Positions 31,923-40,931 of a DNA stretch of 45,814 bases are shown here, in pieces. Position numbers and translations under genes: made by a program. The stretch spans positions 1 through 45,814 of the forward strand of contig JAGQPF010000280.1 in NCBI GenBank assembly GCA_020426845.1, in the 5' to 3' direction. Below the pieces are notes generated by a model. That model had not been told where the DNA came from. It worked only from the letters and a program-made list of their open reading frames with translations, and ran no database searches. Source of the DNA: Planctomycetales bacterium (GTDB lineage Bacteria; Planctomycetota; Planctomycetia; Pirellulales; Pirellulaceae). Position 1 is the first letter of the stretch. The number at the start of each line of letters is the position of its first letter.

Positions 31923-34307
31923 ATGAACCGGTCACTGCTTTCCGGCCGCCGCACTGCGCCTGTTGTCGCGCCCGTCGTCGCGGCTTTCCTTGCAATCCTT
32001 GCCTCCCTCGTGTGGATCGTTGCGCCTGTCGCGGCTGAGGAGCCGGGACAGCCAAGAGGCGCCGAAATTTATCGGCGTCAATGCGCGAAGTGCCATGGCG
32101 CGAACGGCGAGGGCAGCGCGGATCAGGCCCCGTTGCGAGGCGAGCATAGCGTCACGGCGCTGGCGGACGTGATTGCCAGAACGATGCCCGAGGACCGGCC
32201 CGAACTCTGTCAAGGCGACGACGCGGCGGCGGTGGCGGCATACATTCATGGCGCCTTCTACCGCCTGCCCCCGCCCGACGCCAAGCTCGCTGTCTCGCGG
32301 CTGACTGCCAAACAGCATCAACGCGCGGCTGTCGACTTGCTCAGCAGTTTCCTCGGCCGCCAGCCCCGGCTCGAAGAGACGGGCCTGAGCGGCGAGTACT
32401 TCGACGATCGCCGGATGGCGAACGACAAAAAGAAACTGACGCGGGTCGACCCCGGCGTCGCCTTCGAGCTTGGAACGCGCAGCCCGCTGCCGGGCCAAAT
32501 CTCCAACGAGGCGTTCGCCATTCGCTGGCAGGGATCTGTCATTCCCCGCCGCTCGGGCGAGCACGAGTTTATCGTCGAGACCGAAAACGGAGCGCGGCTA
32601 TGGATCAACGACTCCAACACGCCGTTCATCGACGGCTGGGTCAAGTCGGGCGGGCGGGCGCGCCATCGAGCGGTCATGTCATTGCTTGCGGGCCGCGCTT
32701 ATTATCTCCGTCTCGAGTTCTTCTCCTTCAAGGAGCAAACCGCGGCGATCCACCTCAAGTGGGTCGCGCCGGGCGGCGTCGAGCGGCACATTCCCGCCGA
32801 TTGCCTCTCTCCGCAAACCGCCCCGATGGCACTGACGTTGGAGACGAAGTTCCCGCCGGATGACAGCTCCTTCGGTTTTGAACGCGGCGTCTCCATCTCC
32901 TCGCAATGGGATCGAGCCAGCACCGACGCCGCGCTGGAGACAGCGCGGTGGGTTGTCGCCAACATCGATCGGCTCGCGGGCATCAAACAGCAGGCGGGCG
33001 ACGACGAGCGAAAGGAGCAAGCCCGGCAGTTTTGCGCCACGCTGCTTCGCCGCGCCGCGCGCCAACCATGGCCCGAGGACCCTGCCACGCTCGCGCAGCG
33101 TTTGTTCGAGTCGTCCGACTTGGAGACGGCCATCTCGCAGTGCGTCGTCGTCGCCTTGAAGTCCCCTCGTTTCACGTTTCGCACTGCGGGGCTCGGTCCG
33201 TTTGACTCCCGGGCCGCCGCCGAGTGGCTGTCATTCGGTCTTTGGGACTCGATTCCCGACACGCGGCTCGACACCGCCGCGGCGGCCGGCCAGCTGCAAA
33301 CGCGGGAGCAGCTCGAAACCGAGGCCAGGCGGATGCTGGACGACCCGCGCGCCAAAGCCAAGCTGCGCGAGATGATGGATCACTACCTGACGTTGGACCG
33401 CGAGTTGATGCTGACCAAGGACGCCGAACTGTTCGACGGCTTCGACGCCTCGCTGGCCGAGCAACTGCGCGACTCGCTGGAGCAGATGATTGAACAGGTG
33501 ATCTGGAGCGAGCACTCGAGCTTCCAGGAGCTGATGCTGACGGCGCAGGCGCCGACAACTCAGCGCATGCGGCAGTTCTATGGCCTGCAGCGCGAGGCGC
33601 CCGTGGCGCCGCTGCCCCCCTGGGAGTCGCTGGACGATTGGCGTTTGCGTGAACAGCGAGCGGCGTCTCCCAGCGAGTTGCCCACGCTGGAGGACACCGA
33701 GTGGCCGCAACAGCGGGGCCTGCTCACGCATCCCTACCTGATGTCGGTGTTGGCCTACGACGACACCAGCTCGCCGATTCACCGAGGCGTCTTTTTGACA
33801 CGACACGTGCTGGGGCGACGACTGAAGCCGCCCCCGGAGGCCGTGACGCCGATCCCCGCCAAGGAGCATGCCAACCTCACGACCCGCCAGCGAGTCGAGC
33901 TGCAGACCAAGGCCACGGTATGCCAAACCTGCCATGGGACCATCAACGCGCTTGGTTTTCCGCTGGAGTCGTTCGACGCTGTCGGCCGATTTCGCTCGGA
34001 CGAGCGAGGCTTGAAGCTCGACCTCGGCGGGCACTATCACACGACCGGCGGGCAGCTGGCGGAGTTTGCCGGTGCCGAGGCGCTGTCAAAGTTTGTCGCC
34101 GGCAGCCGCGACGCCCATCGTTCCTTTGTCGAGCAACTGCTGGAGCACACAACCAAGCAACCCGCTGCGGCCTTCGGCCCGAACACGCTGGAGGAGCTGA
34201 CGGATTGGTTTGAAGCCAACGAGTACAATGTTCGTGAGCTTTGGGTTGAGATCGTGGTTCGCACCGCTCTGGCCGTGCAGGCCTCACAAAGCAAGCCGGG
34301 CTCATAG
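31923..34307 (+). CDS. Cytochrome c / PA14 / DUF1592-DUF1588-DUF1585 surface protein
   Basis: A 794-aa protein from the ATG at 31923; ATGs at 31893 and 31869 are possible but lengthen the leader. A long signal segment covers about residues 1-37 ([19 protein letters not shown]). A cytochrome c domain follows with CAKCH at 54-58. A PA14-like carbohydrate-binding domain occupies about 145-275 ([43 protein letters not shown]). The rest matches the DUF1592-DUF1588-DUF1585 series, including a second heme-type motif [25 protein letters not shown] (C667-H671). It belongs to the second planctomycete-specific surface system and precedes its usual partner, a DUF1552 protein. Confidence 0.93.
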   Translation: MNRSLLSGRRTAPVVAPVVAAFLAILASLVWIVAPVAAEEPGQPRGAEIYRRQCAKCHGANGEGSADQAPLRGEHSVTALADVIARTMPEDRPELCQGDDAAAVAAYIHGAFYRLPPPDAKLAVSRLTAKQHQRAAVDLLSSFLGRQPRLEETGLSGEYFDDRRMANDKKKLTRVDPGVAFELGTRSPLPGQISNEAFAIRWQGSVIPRRSGEHEFIVETENGARLWINDSNTPFIDGWVKSGGRARHRAVMSLLAGRAYYLRLEFFSFKEQTAAIHLKWVAPGGVERHIPADCLSPQTAPMALTLETKFPPDDSSFGFERGVSISSQWDRASTDAALETARWVVANIDRLAGIKQQAGDDERKEQARQFCATLLRRAARQPWPEDPATLAQRLFESSDLETAISQCVVVALKSPRFTFRTAGLGPFDSRAAAEWLSFGLWDSIPDTRLDTAAAAGQLQTREQLETEARRMLDDPRAKAKLREMMDHYLTLDRELMLTKDAELFDGFDASLAEQLRDSLEQMIEQVIWSEHSSFQELMLTAQAPTTQRMRQFYGLQREAPVAPLPPWESLDDWRLREQRAASPSELPTLEDTEWPQQRGLLTHPYLMSVLAYDDTSSPIHRGVFLTRHVLGRRLKPPPEAVTPIPAKEHANLTTRQRVELQTKATVCQTCHGTINALGFPLESFDAVGRFRSDERGLKLDLGGHYHTTGGQLAEFAGAEALSKFVAGSRDAHRSFVEQLLEHTTKQPAAAFGPNTLEELTDWFEANEYNVRELWVEIVVRTALAVQASQSKPGS

Positions 34308-34432
34308 ATTTCCGTTGTTTGGCGAATCCGAAATCTGCTTTACAATTCACGTTCCCGCCGACTGCCATCCCTGCCTCTCCAACCCGTTCTCTCCCTTCCT
34401 CCCTTCCCTCCCTTCAACCACTCCCGGTCACC

Positions 34433-35746
34433 ATGACTGCAACCCGTCGAGAGTTCCTTCGTCATGCCGGCCTTGCCTCGGGCTTGGCGCCGTTTCTAGG
34501 CGCCCTCGGCTCGCCGGCGTTTGCCGCCGAGCAGGCGCCGCGCCAGCGGCTGATTGTGATGTTCAGCCCCAACGGCGTCGTGCCCAAGACGTTCTGGCCC
34601 GACCAGGAAGGCGAGCTGGAGTTGAAGCAAAGCCTCGAGCCGTTGACGAAGCTGCGTGACCGAACGATGACAATCCACGGCCTCTGCGACCGGGTCCGTG
34701 GCGATGGCGACAGCCACATGCGCGGCATCGGCTGCCTGCTGACCGGCACCGAGCTGTTCCCGGGAAATATTCAGGGTGGCTCGCACACGCCCGCCGGCTG
34801 GTCGACTGGCATCTCGATCGACCAGGAAATCAAAAACAAGCTGCAATCCCATCCGAGCACCCGGACGCGGTTCGGCTCGCTGGAATTCGGAGTGATGGTG
34901 CCCGAACGCGCGGACACGTGGACGCGGATGGTCTACGCCGGCGGCAACCGCCCGATCGCGCCGATCGACGATCCTTACTTGATGTTCCGCAAGCTCTACG
35001 GCAACGCGCGCGATCAAGCGATCGTCGGCAGCGTTTTGGACGACGTGCTCGCCGATCTGAATCGGCTGCGAACCATGGTCGATGCAGAGGACCGCGATCT
35101 GTTGGATCGTCAGTCGTCGTTCATTCGCGACATGGAGCAGGAGATCAAGGACCAGCGCGATCAGCGCGCGAGCCTGAGCCACGCGGCGCCCGAGCTCCCG
35201 CCCGGAGTGAAGGACGTCAACGATTCGATGCCCGAGATCAGCAAGATGCAGATCGATCTGCTCGTGCACAGTCTCGCGGCGGACTTCGCTCGAGTGGCCA
35301 CGCTGCAGTTCACCAATTCGGTGGGCCAAGCCCGTATGAAGTGGCTGGGGATCGACGACGGCCATCATTCGCTGTCGCATGAGGGCGACGACAACGACGA
35401 CGCGCAGGATAAGTTGACACGCATCAATCGGTGGTACTGCGAGCAGCTCGCCTATCTGGCCCAGCAGCTCGCTGACACGCCGGAGCCGCATGGCGAGGGC
35501 TCGATGCTCGACCATACGCTGATCGTCTGGACCAACGAGCTCGGCAAAGGGAACTCGCACACGTTGGACAACATCCCGTTTGTGTTGGTCGGCGGTGCGC
35601 CCGGCTTCCGCATGGGCCGCGCGGTCAAGTTGCAGCGAACACCGCACAACCGCTTTTTATTGTCGCTGTCCCAGATGATGGGGCATCCCCTCGAGACATT
35701 CGGAAACAGTCAGTTCTGCAGCGGCGGCCCGCTCGTGCTGAGCTAA
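34433..35746 (+). CDS. DUF1552 domain protein with Tat-type leader
   Basis: A 437-aa protein from the ATG at 34433. A leader [22 protein letters not shown] (about residues 4-25) carries the twin-arginine motif. The mature part starts [18 protein letters not shown] and continues with [18 protein letters not shown] and [19 protein letters not shown], all typical of DUF1552. DUF1552 is distantly related to DUF1501 and partners DUF1592-type cytochromes. It follows the DUF1592 gene by 125 bases that include a pyrimidine-rich stretch. It is presumably exported folded; the activity is unknown. Confidence 0.93.
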   Translation: MTATRREFLRHAGLASGLAPFLGALGSPAFAAEQAPRQRLIVMFSPNGVVPKTFWPDQEGELELKQSLEPLTKLRDRTMTIHGLCDRVRGDGDSHMRGIGCLLTGTELFPGNIQGGSHTPAGWSTGISIDQEIKNKLQSHPSTRTRFGSLEFGVMVPERADTWTRMVYAGGNRPIAPIDDPYLMFRKLYGNARDQAIVGSVLDDVLADLNRLRTMVDAEDRDLLDRQSSFIRDMEQEIKDQRDQRASLSHAAPELPPGVKDVNDSMPEISKMQIDLLVHSLAADFARVATLQFTNSVGQARMKWLGIDDGHHSLSHEGDDNDDAQDKLTRINRWYCEQLAYLAQQLADTPEPHGEGSMLDHTLIVWTNELGKGNSHTLDNIPFVLVGGAPGFRMGRAVKLQRTPHNRFLLSLSQMMGHPLETFGNSQFCSGGPLVLS

Positions 35747-35748
35747 CT

Positions 35749-35888
35749 GTGGCACAGGCTGCCAGCCTGAACTGTGGCAAAGGCTGCCAGCGCAGCCTGT
35801 GTGGATTTTGGTTGCCGGTTGCAGCTGGCAGGTATCAAATGCCAGGTAATCAAGGATCAGGTTGCAGGCTGGCAGCCTGCACTACGAC
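35749..35888 (+). repeat. Repeat family B: palindromic element, copy 1 with flanking fragments
   Basis: The core is 35861-35888, whose 28 bases are the exact reverse complement of 43780-43807. Its centre is a self-palindrome, TGCAGGCTGGCAGCCTGCA. Partial pieces (CAGGCTGCCAGCCTG and relatives) start two bases after the DUF1552 stop and recur at about 35786. Element B therefore fills the DUF1552-DUF1080 gap. Confidence 0.9.
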
Positions 35889-35916
35889 AAACATCGCCCC
35901 ATCTGGAGTTTGCATC

Positions 35917-37146
35917 ATGCTTCGCGTTTCGCCTCTTCGCCGGTCCCCATTGCTTGCCGCCGGCTTGCTCGCGCTGTGCCTTCCCGCTGCCCTGACGGCG
36001 GCCGACGGAGTCGGCTTCGTCGATCTGTTCAACGGCAAGAATCTCGAAGGCTGGACCCAGCGCAACGGCACCGCGACCTATCAGGTGGACGGCGACACGA
36101 TTCTCGGCAAGACGAGCGAGGGCAGTCCGAACTCGTTCCTCTGCACGGACAAACTCTACGGCGACTTCGAGTTGATGTTTGACGTCAAGGTCGACGACGA
36201 GCTCAATTCGGGCGTGCAGATCCGCTCGCAATCGCAGGGCGATGTGCCCAGCGGCCGCGTCAACGGTCCGCAGGTGGAGATCGCCGTCAACGGCACGGCC
36301 GGCTACGTGTACGGCGAAGCGGCTGGCGGCTGGATGACGCCCGACGACGCCCGGCAGCCCCATAAGCACTTTCGCAACGGCGAGTGGAATCGCTATCACG
36401 TGGTCGCATTTGGCCCGCGCATCCAGGTTTGGCTCAACGGCCAGCCGGTCTCCGACCTCGTCCACCAAGAGCGATTCGAATCGCACCCCAAGGGGTTCAT
36501 CGGGCTGCAGGTGCACGGCATTCCTCGCGACCAGGGCCCGTTTGAGGTTCGCTGGCGCAACATCAAGCTGCGCGACCTCAGCAACTACAAGTCGCTCTAC
36601 AACGGCAAGGACCTGACCGGCTGGAAGACTACCGGCAACTGGCTGCCTCAAGAGGACGGTTCGTTGTTGATCCAGCCGCGCGAGGGCGAGATGGGCTGGC
36701 AGCGATACGGCGCCTATCTCTGGTCCGAGCGGAAGTACAAGGACTTTGTGCTCGATGTCGAGTACTCCTATCCGCCCGGCGGCAACAGCGGCGTCTATTT
36801 CCGCGTCGCCGACCCGGCCGACCCGGTCGAAACCGGCATCGAGGCGCAGGTGCTGGACTCGTCCGAGAAAAAAGAGCCGCTCACGCAGCACGACCACGGC
36901 GGCATCATTCGCACGGCGGCGCCTGCCAAGAATATGTCACGTCCGCCCCACCAGTGGAATCGCATGGTGGTGACCTGCATCGGTCACCACTTGCAGGTGG
37001 AGCTCAACGGTGAGCAGATCATCGACGTGCAGCTGAACGAGGGCGCGATGAAGGATCGCCCGCTCGAAGGCTTCATCGGCCTGCAGGACCACGGCCGCCC
37101 CAACGACCTGAAGTTCCGCAACATTCGGATCCTCGAGGTCAAATAA
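35917..37146 (+). CDS. Double DUF1080 (glycoside-hydrolase/lectin-like) secreted protein
   Basis: A 409-aa protein from the ATG at 35917, with a signal peptide (RRSPLLAAGLLALCLPAALTA). Two tandem DUF1080 (3-keto-disaccharide hydrolase) jelly-roll domains follow. The first starts at FVDLFNGKNLEGW, with GDFELMFDVKVDDELNSGVQIRS and DLVHQERFESHPKGFIGLQVHG. The second starts near residue 227 (LYNGKDLTGWKTTGNW), with NSGVYFRVADP and FIGLQDHGRPNDLKFRNIRI. Members bind or cleave oxidised disaccharides. It is third in the cluster after the DUF1592 and DUF1552 genes. Its stop codon (37144-37146) overlaps the first bases of a family A repeat. Confidence 0.94.
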   Translation: MLRVSPLRRSPLLAAGLLALCLPAALTAADGVGFVDLFNGKNLEGWTQRNGTATYQVDGDTILGKTSEGSPNSFLCTDKLYGDFELMFDVKVDDELNSGVQIRSQSQGDVPSGRVNGPQVEIAVNGTAGYVYGEAAGGWMTPDDARQPHKHFRNGEWNRYHVVAFGPRIQVWLNGQPVSDLVHQERFESHPKGFIGLQVHGIPRDQGPFEVRWRNIKLRDLSNYKSLYNGKDLTGWKTTGNWLPQEDGSLLIQPREGEMGWQRYGAYLWSERKYKDFVLDVEYSYPPGGNSGVYFRVADPADPVETGIEAQVLDSSEKKEPLTQHDHGGIIRTAAPAKNMSRPPHQWNRMVVTCIGHHLQVELNGEQIIDVQLNEGAMKDRPLEGFIGLQDHGRPNDLKFRNIRILEVK

Positions 37147-37172
37147 GGAAACCCGCTGCGTCAGCGAGGGAT
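37145..37172 (+). repeat. Repeat family A, degenerate copy at the DUF1080 stop codon
   Basis: AAGGAAACCCGCTGCGTCAG and the following CGAGGGAT match the family A consensus with a few changes. The copy overlaps the last two bases of the DUF1080 stop codon. Confidence 0.8.
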
Positions 37173-37298
37173 GGAGTTCAGGAACGCGTCCGCGAGGGAC
37201 GACGCTTCCCGATCGCCGTCCCTCGTGGACGCTGCGCTGTTGAGCGTTATCCAGCGCTTGCGTCGTGTTCCCGAACTCTGCGCAGTGTCCCGAGCCCT

Positions 37299-37327
37299 AT
37301 CCCTCGCTTACGCTTCGGGTTCCCTTT
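37299..37327 (-). repeat. Repeat family A, copy supplying the HIT-gene stop codon
   Basis: This copy keeps the core in the minus orientation. It faces the degenerate copy at 37145-37172 across about 126 bases, so the pair forms a long inverted repeat between two convergent genes. Confidence 0.88.
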
Positions 37328-37730
37328 GGGGCGACCAGTCGATGGCCTGTCGAATCCGCTGCATGGCGTCGTCAAGCATCGCGGGGTCCGGGTTCTGTTC
37401 CTGACGCTCAAAGTTGAGGTCGCCGAGCCCCCAGATCGGCGAGAGGTGGATGTGCACGTGCCGGACCTCCAGGCCAGCGATGATCATCCCGACCTTCTCC
37501 GGCTGAAACGCCTCCTGAATGCCGCGCGCGATCCGCTGGGCAACGGTGAATAGGTGCGTCGATAGCTCCTCGGGCAAGTCGATCCAGTGGTCGACCTCCG
37601 CGATCGGCACGACCAACGTGTGTCCCGGCCGCAGCGGAGCGATGGTCAGGAACGCCGCGCAATGGTCGTCGCGATAGACGAATCGACCGGGAATCTCGCC
37701 TTGCAGGATCTTGGTGAACAGAGTTGCCAT
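37308..37730 (-). CDS. HIT-family nucleotide hydrolase/transferase
   Basis: A 140-aa protein from the ATG at 37730, typical HIT size. The nucleotide-binding histidine triad is VRHVHIHLSPIWG (H91, H93, H95), preceded by an HCAAFLTIAPLRPGHTLVVP segment characteristic of HINT-like hydrolases. Likely reactions are hydrolysis of AMP-linked compounds or dinucleoside polyphosphates. The C-terminal residues EPEA and the TAA stop are encoded inside a family A repeat, so the gene end has been shaped by the repeat. It is transcribed towards the DUF1080 gene. Confidence 0.93.
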   Translation of the reverse strand: MATLFTKILQGEIPGRFVYRDDHCAAFLTIAPLRPGHTLVVPIAEVDHWIDLPEELSTHLFTVAQRIARGIQEAFQPEKVGMIIAGLEVRHVHIHLSPIWGLGDLNFERQEQNPDPAMLDDAMQRIRQAIDWSPQREPEA

Positions 37731-37989
37731 CGGGGTGCCTGTCTCTAGCCAAGGAAGGGGATGGGGTGTCGCCGCGTGACGCTGTCGCCCCCATTCTTCC
37801 ATGGCTTGCCTCGACTGCAAGACGGCTGCACGAAGCGCGATGGCGACGGCGCCCCTCGAGTCGCTCAGGCCCGATGAATTGCACCCGGCGCCGGTTCACT
37901 CCACAATGGAATTTCCCCGCGTGGCGCCGAAGTCGTCCATTTCACTTCACTGCGGGACCTGGTCACGATCGGAACGCAACGAGGAATCG

Positions 37990-40854
37990 ATGATCCATTC
38001 GCTCTCCGCACGCTGCTGTCGCCCCGGGGCATTCCTGTTGCTCCTGTTGTTCGTTGGGTCCGCGTCGGTGCCGGCCGCCGAACCGCTGGATTGCGTGATT
38101 CGCGGCGGCTCGGTCTACGACGGCACGGGGGCCCCGCCGGTCCAGGCCGATGTGGGAGTTCGCGGTGACCGAATTGTGGCAGTCGGAGACCTGAGCGGCA
38201 TGGAGGCCAAACGAGTCATCGACGCCCGAGGAATGGCGGTCGCGCCCGGCTTTATCAATATGCTCAGCTGGGCGACCGAGTCGCTGCTGCATGACCCGCG
38301 CAGCCAGAGCGACATCCGGCAAGGCGTCACGTTGGAGGTGATGGGCGAGGGCTGGTCGATGGGGCCGCTCAATCCCACCATGAAACGGAATCTTGCCAAG
38401 GACCAGAGCGACATCAAATACGAGGTGCCCTGGACGACGTTGGGCGAGTATCTGCGGCATCTCGAACAGCGCGGCGTGTCCTGCAACGTCGCTTCCTTCG
38501 TCGGCGCGACCACGGTCCGCATCCATGTGCTCGGTTACGACGATCGCGAGCCGACGCCCGAGGAATTGCAACAGATGAAGGACTTGGTTCGCGAGGCGAT
38601 GCAGGACGGCGCCCTCGGCGTCGGCTCGTCGCTGATCTACGCGCCCGCCTTTTACGCCAAGACCGACGAGCTGGTCGAACTGTGCAAGGTCGCGGCCGAA
38701 TACGACGGAATCTATATCTCCCATATGCGGAGCGAGGGCAACCGGCTGTTCGAGGCGGTGGACGAGCTGCTCGACATCGCGAAGCGAGCGAACATCGGCG
38801 CCGAAATCTATCACCTCAAGGCCGCCGGCCAGCAAAACTTTCGCAAGCTCGATCAAGTGATTCGCAAGATCGAGTGGGCGCGCAGCGAGGGGATGCAGAT
38901 CACCGCGGATGTCTACACCTACACGGCCGGCGCCACCGGACTGAACGCCGCAATGCCGCCCTGGGTTCAGGAGGGCGGCTACACCAAGTGGCGAGACCGG
39001 CTGCGCGACCCGGAGATTCGCCAACGCGTGCTCAAAGAGATGACCACGCCCACCGACGAGTGGGAGAACCTGATGATGATGGCCGGCTCGCCCGACAAGG
39101 TGTTGCTGGTCGGCTTCGACAATCCGGATCTGAAACACCTCACCGGCAAGACGCTCGCGGAGGTTGCTCGGCAGCGCAAGCAGTCGCCCGAGGAGACGGC
39201 CATCAACTTGGTGATCGAGGACGGTAGCCGCGTGGAATGCGTCTACTTCTTCATGAGTGAAAAGAACGTCCGCAAGAAGATCGCGCTGCCTTGGGTCAGC
39301 TTTGACTCCGACGCCGGCTCGCTGTCGCCCGAAGGCGAGTTTCTCAAGTCCAACCCGCATCCCCGAGCCTACGGCTGCTTCGCGAGGCTGCTGGGCAAGT
39401 ACGTGCGAGACGAACAACTGCTGCCGCTCGAGCTGGCGATCCACAAGCTGACTCAGTTTCCCGCCCGGACGTTGGGCATTCGCGGGCGAGGTGAGTTGAA
39501 GGCGGGCCGGTTCGCGGACATCGTCGTTTTCGACCCCAAGACGATTATCGACAAGGCCACCTACGAACAGCCTCATCAGTTTGCCGTTGGAGTCCGCGAC
39601 GTGCTGGTCAACGGCCAATTGGTGCTGCTCAACGGAGACCACACCGGCGCGACGCCCGGGCGAGTGGTCTACGGTCCCGGAAAGTTTCGCGGCGCCAAGC
39701 GTCCGCCGGTGGAGTTGACCGATCGCGCTCGACAGCTGCACGCGAGCAGCTATGTCTGGGATGGCCACAACGACTTGCCGTGGGAGATTCGCAACAAGGC
39801 TTCCTCCAGCTTTGCGAAGCTCGACATTGCCCAGGCTCAGTCCGGTCTGCACACCGACATTCCGCGGCTTCGCGCCGGCAATGTGGGCGCACAGTTTTGG
39901 TCAGCCTATGTGCCGGCCGAGACGCGCAAGTCGGGCGAGGCCTTGCGACAGACGCTCGAGCAGATCGAACTCGTGCACGCGATGGTGAAGCGGTATCCCG
40001 ACGTGTTTGAGATGGCGGACACGGCCGACGATGTGGTCCGCATTCAGAAGGCCGGCAAGATCGCTTCCATGATCGGAGTGGAGGGCGGACATTCGATCGA
40101 GGACTCGATCGAGAATCTCCGCCGCTTGTACAAGCTCGGCGTGCGCTACATGACCCTCACTCACTCGGATTCGCTGGCCTGGGCCGACTCGGCCACCGAC
40201 GACGCGGCCAGCGACGGGCTCTCGGCATTCGGCGAAGAGGTGGTGCGGGAGATGAATCGCTTGGGAATGGCCGTCGATCTTTCGCACGTCGCCGACTCGA
40301 CGATGCTCGACGCGCTGCGCGTTAGCAAGGCGCCAGTGATCTACTCGCACTCCTCGGCGCGGGCCATCGCCGATCATCCTCGCAACGTGCCCGACACGAT
40401 TCTCCGCCGCGTGGCGGCGAACAACGGCATCGTGATGGTCAACTTCTTCTCCGGTTTTGTCGTGCCCGAGTCGGCCGAGCGAATGAAGACGATGTTCGAC
40501 GTCTCTCGCGAGCTCCGCGAGAAGTTTCCCAAGGAGGAGGACTATCAGCGAGAGCGGCGACGTTGGCGCGCTCGCAACCCGATCGATCCCGGCAACATTC
40601 ATCATGTCGTCGACCACATCGAGCACATCATTCGCGTCGCCGGCATCGACCATGTCGGCCTCGGCTCCGATTTCGACGGCGTCACCAGTTTGCCATCGCA
40701 GCTCGAGGACGTTTCGACCTATCCGCTGATCACGCAGGAGCTGCTGAATCGCGGCTACCAGGACGACGAGATTCGCAAGGTGCTGAGCGAGAATATGCTG
40801 CGCGTGCTGCGCGATGTCGAGCGGGTCGCCCAAGAGCTGCAACAAGATCGGTAA
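37990..40854 (+). CDS. Fusion of D-aminoacylase-like amidohydrolase and M19 membrane dipeptidase
   Basis: A 954-aa protein from the ATG at 37990, with a GAGGAA ribosome-binding site and a signal peptide (FLLLLLFVGSASVPAAE). Residues about 33-565 are N-acyl-D-amino-acid-deacylase-like (CVIRGGSVYDGTGAPPVQADVGV, IYISHMRSEG, AEIYHLKAAG). The usual HxH zinc motif after PGFI is replaced by NMLSWATES (about 90-98), and the usual cysteine loop reads MGEGWSMGP, so the metal site is altered. From about 578 a complete M19 dipeptidase follows: WDGHNDLP, IGVEGGHSIED, VDLSHVADS, YSHSSARAI and GLGSDFDG hold the zinc ligands. The protein may degrade N-acylated D-amino acids and D/L-dipeptides, for example peptidoglycan or antibiotic fragments. 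Confidence 0.9.
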   Translation: MIHSLSARCCRPGAFLLLLLFVGSASVPAAEPLDCVIRGGSVYDGTGAPPVQADVGVRGDRIVAVGDLSGMEAKRVIDARGMAVAPGFINMLSWATESLLHDPRSQSDIRQGVTLEVMGEGWSMGPLNPTMKRNLAKDQSDIKYEVPWTTLGEYLRHLEQRGVSCNVASFVGATTVRIHVLGYDDREPTPEELQQMKDLVREAMQDGALGVGSSLIYAPAFYAKTDELVELCKVAAEYDGIYISHMRSEGNRLFEAVDELLDIAKRANIGAEIYHLKAAGQQNFRKLDQVIRKIEWARSEGMQITADVYTYTAGATGLNAAMPPWVQEGGYTKWRDRLRDPEIRQRVLKEMTTPTDEWENLMMMAGSPDKVLLVGFDNPDLKHLTGKTLAEVARQRKQSPEETAINLVIEDGSRVECVYFFMSEKNVRKKIALPWVSFDSDAGSLSPEGEFLKSNPHPRAYGCFARLLGKYVRDEQLLPLELAIHKLTQFPARTLGIRGRGELKAGRFADIVVFDPKTIIDKATYEQPHQFAVGVRDVLVNGQLVLLNGDHTGATPGRVVYGPGKFRGAKRPPVELTDRARQLHASSYVWDGHNDLPWEIRNKASSSFAKLDIAQAQSGLHTDIPRLRAGNVGAQFWSAYVPAETRKSGEALRQTLEQIELVHAMVKRYPDVFEMADTADDVVRIQKAGKIASMIGVEGGHSIEDSIENLRRLYKLGVRYMTLTHSDSLAWADSATDDAASDGLSAFGEEVVREMNRLGMAVDLSHVADSTMLDALRVSKAPVIYSHSSARAIADHPRNVPDTILRRVAANNGIVMVNFFSGFVVPESAERMKTMFDVSRELREKFPKEEDYQRERRRWRARNPIDPGNIHHVVDHIEHIIRVAGIDHVGLGSDFDGVTSLPSQLEDVSTYPLITQELLNRGYQDDEIRKVLSENMLRVLRDVERVAQELQQDR

Positions 40855-40931
40855 GCACCGGCGCCGACGCGGTGAGATGCCCCGGGGGAATCGTATTGCC
40901 TCAGGGTCAACGTTTAAAAAAGGACAGCAGG

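Noticed and set aside
37963-39852. 629-aa frame opposite the D-aminoacylase half
   Set aside because: Antisense shadow; the composition (His/Val/Leu/Gly-rich) is that of an antisense GC-rich gene.
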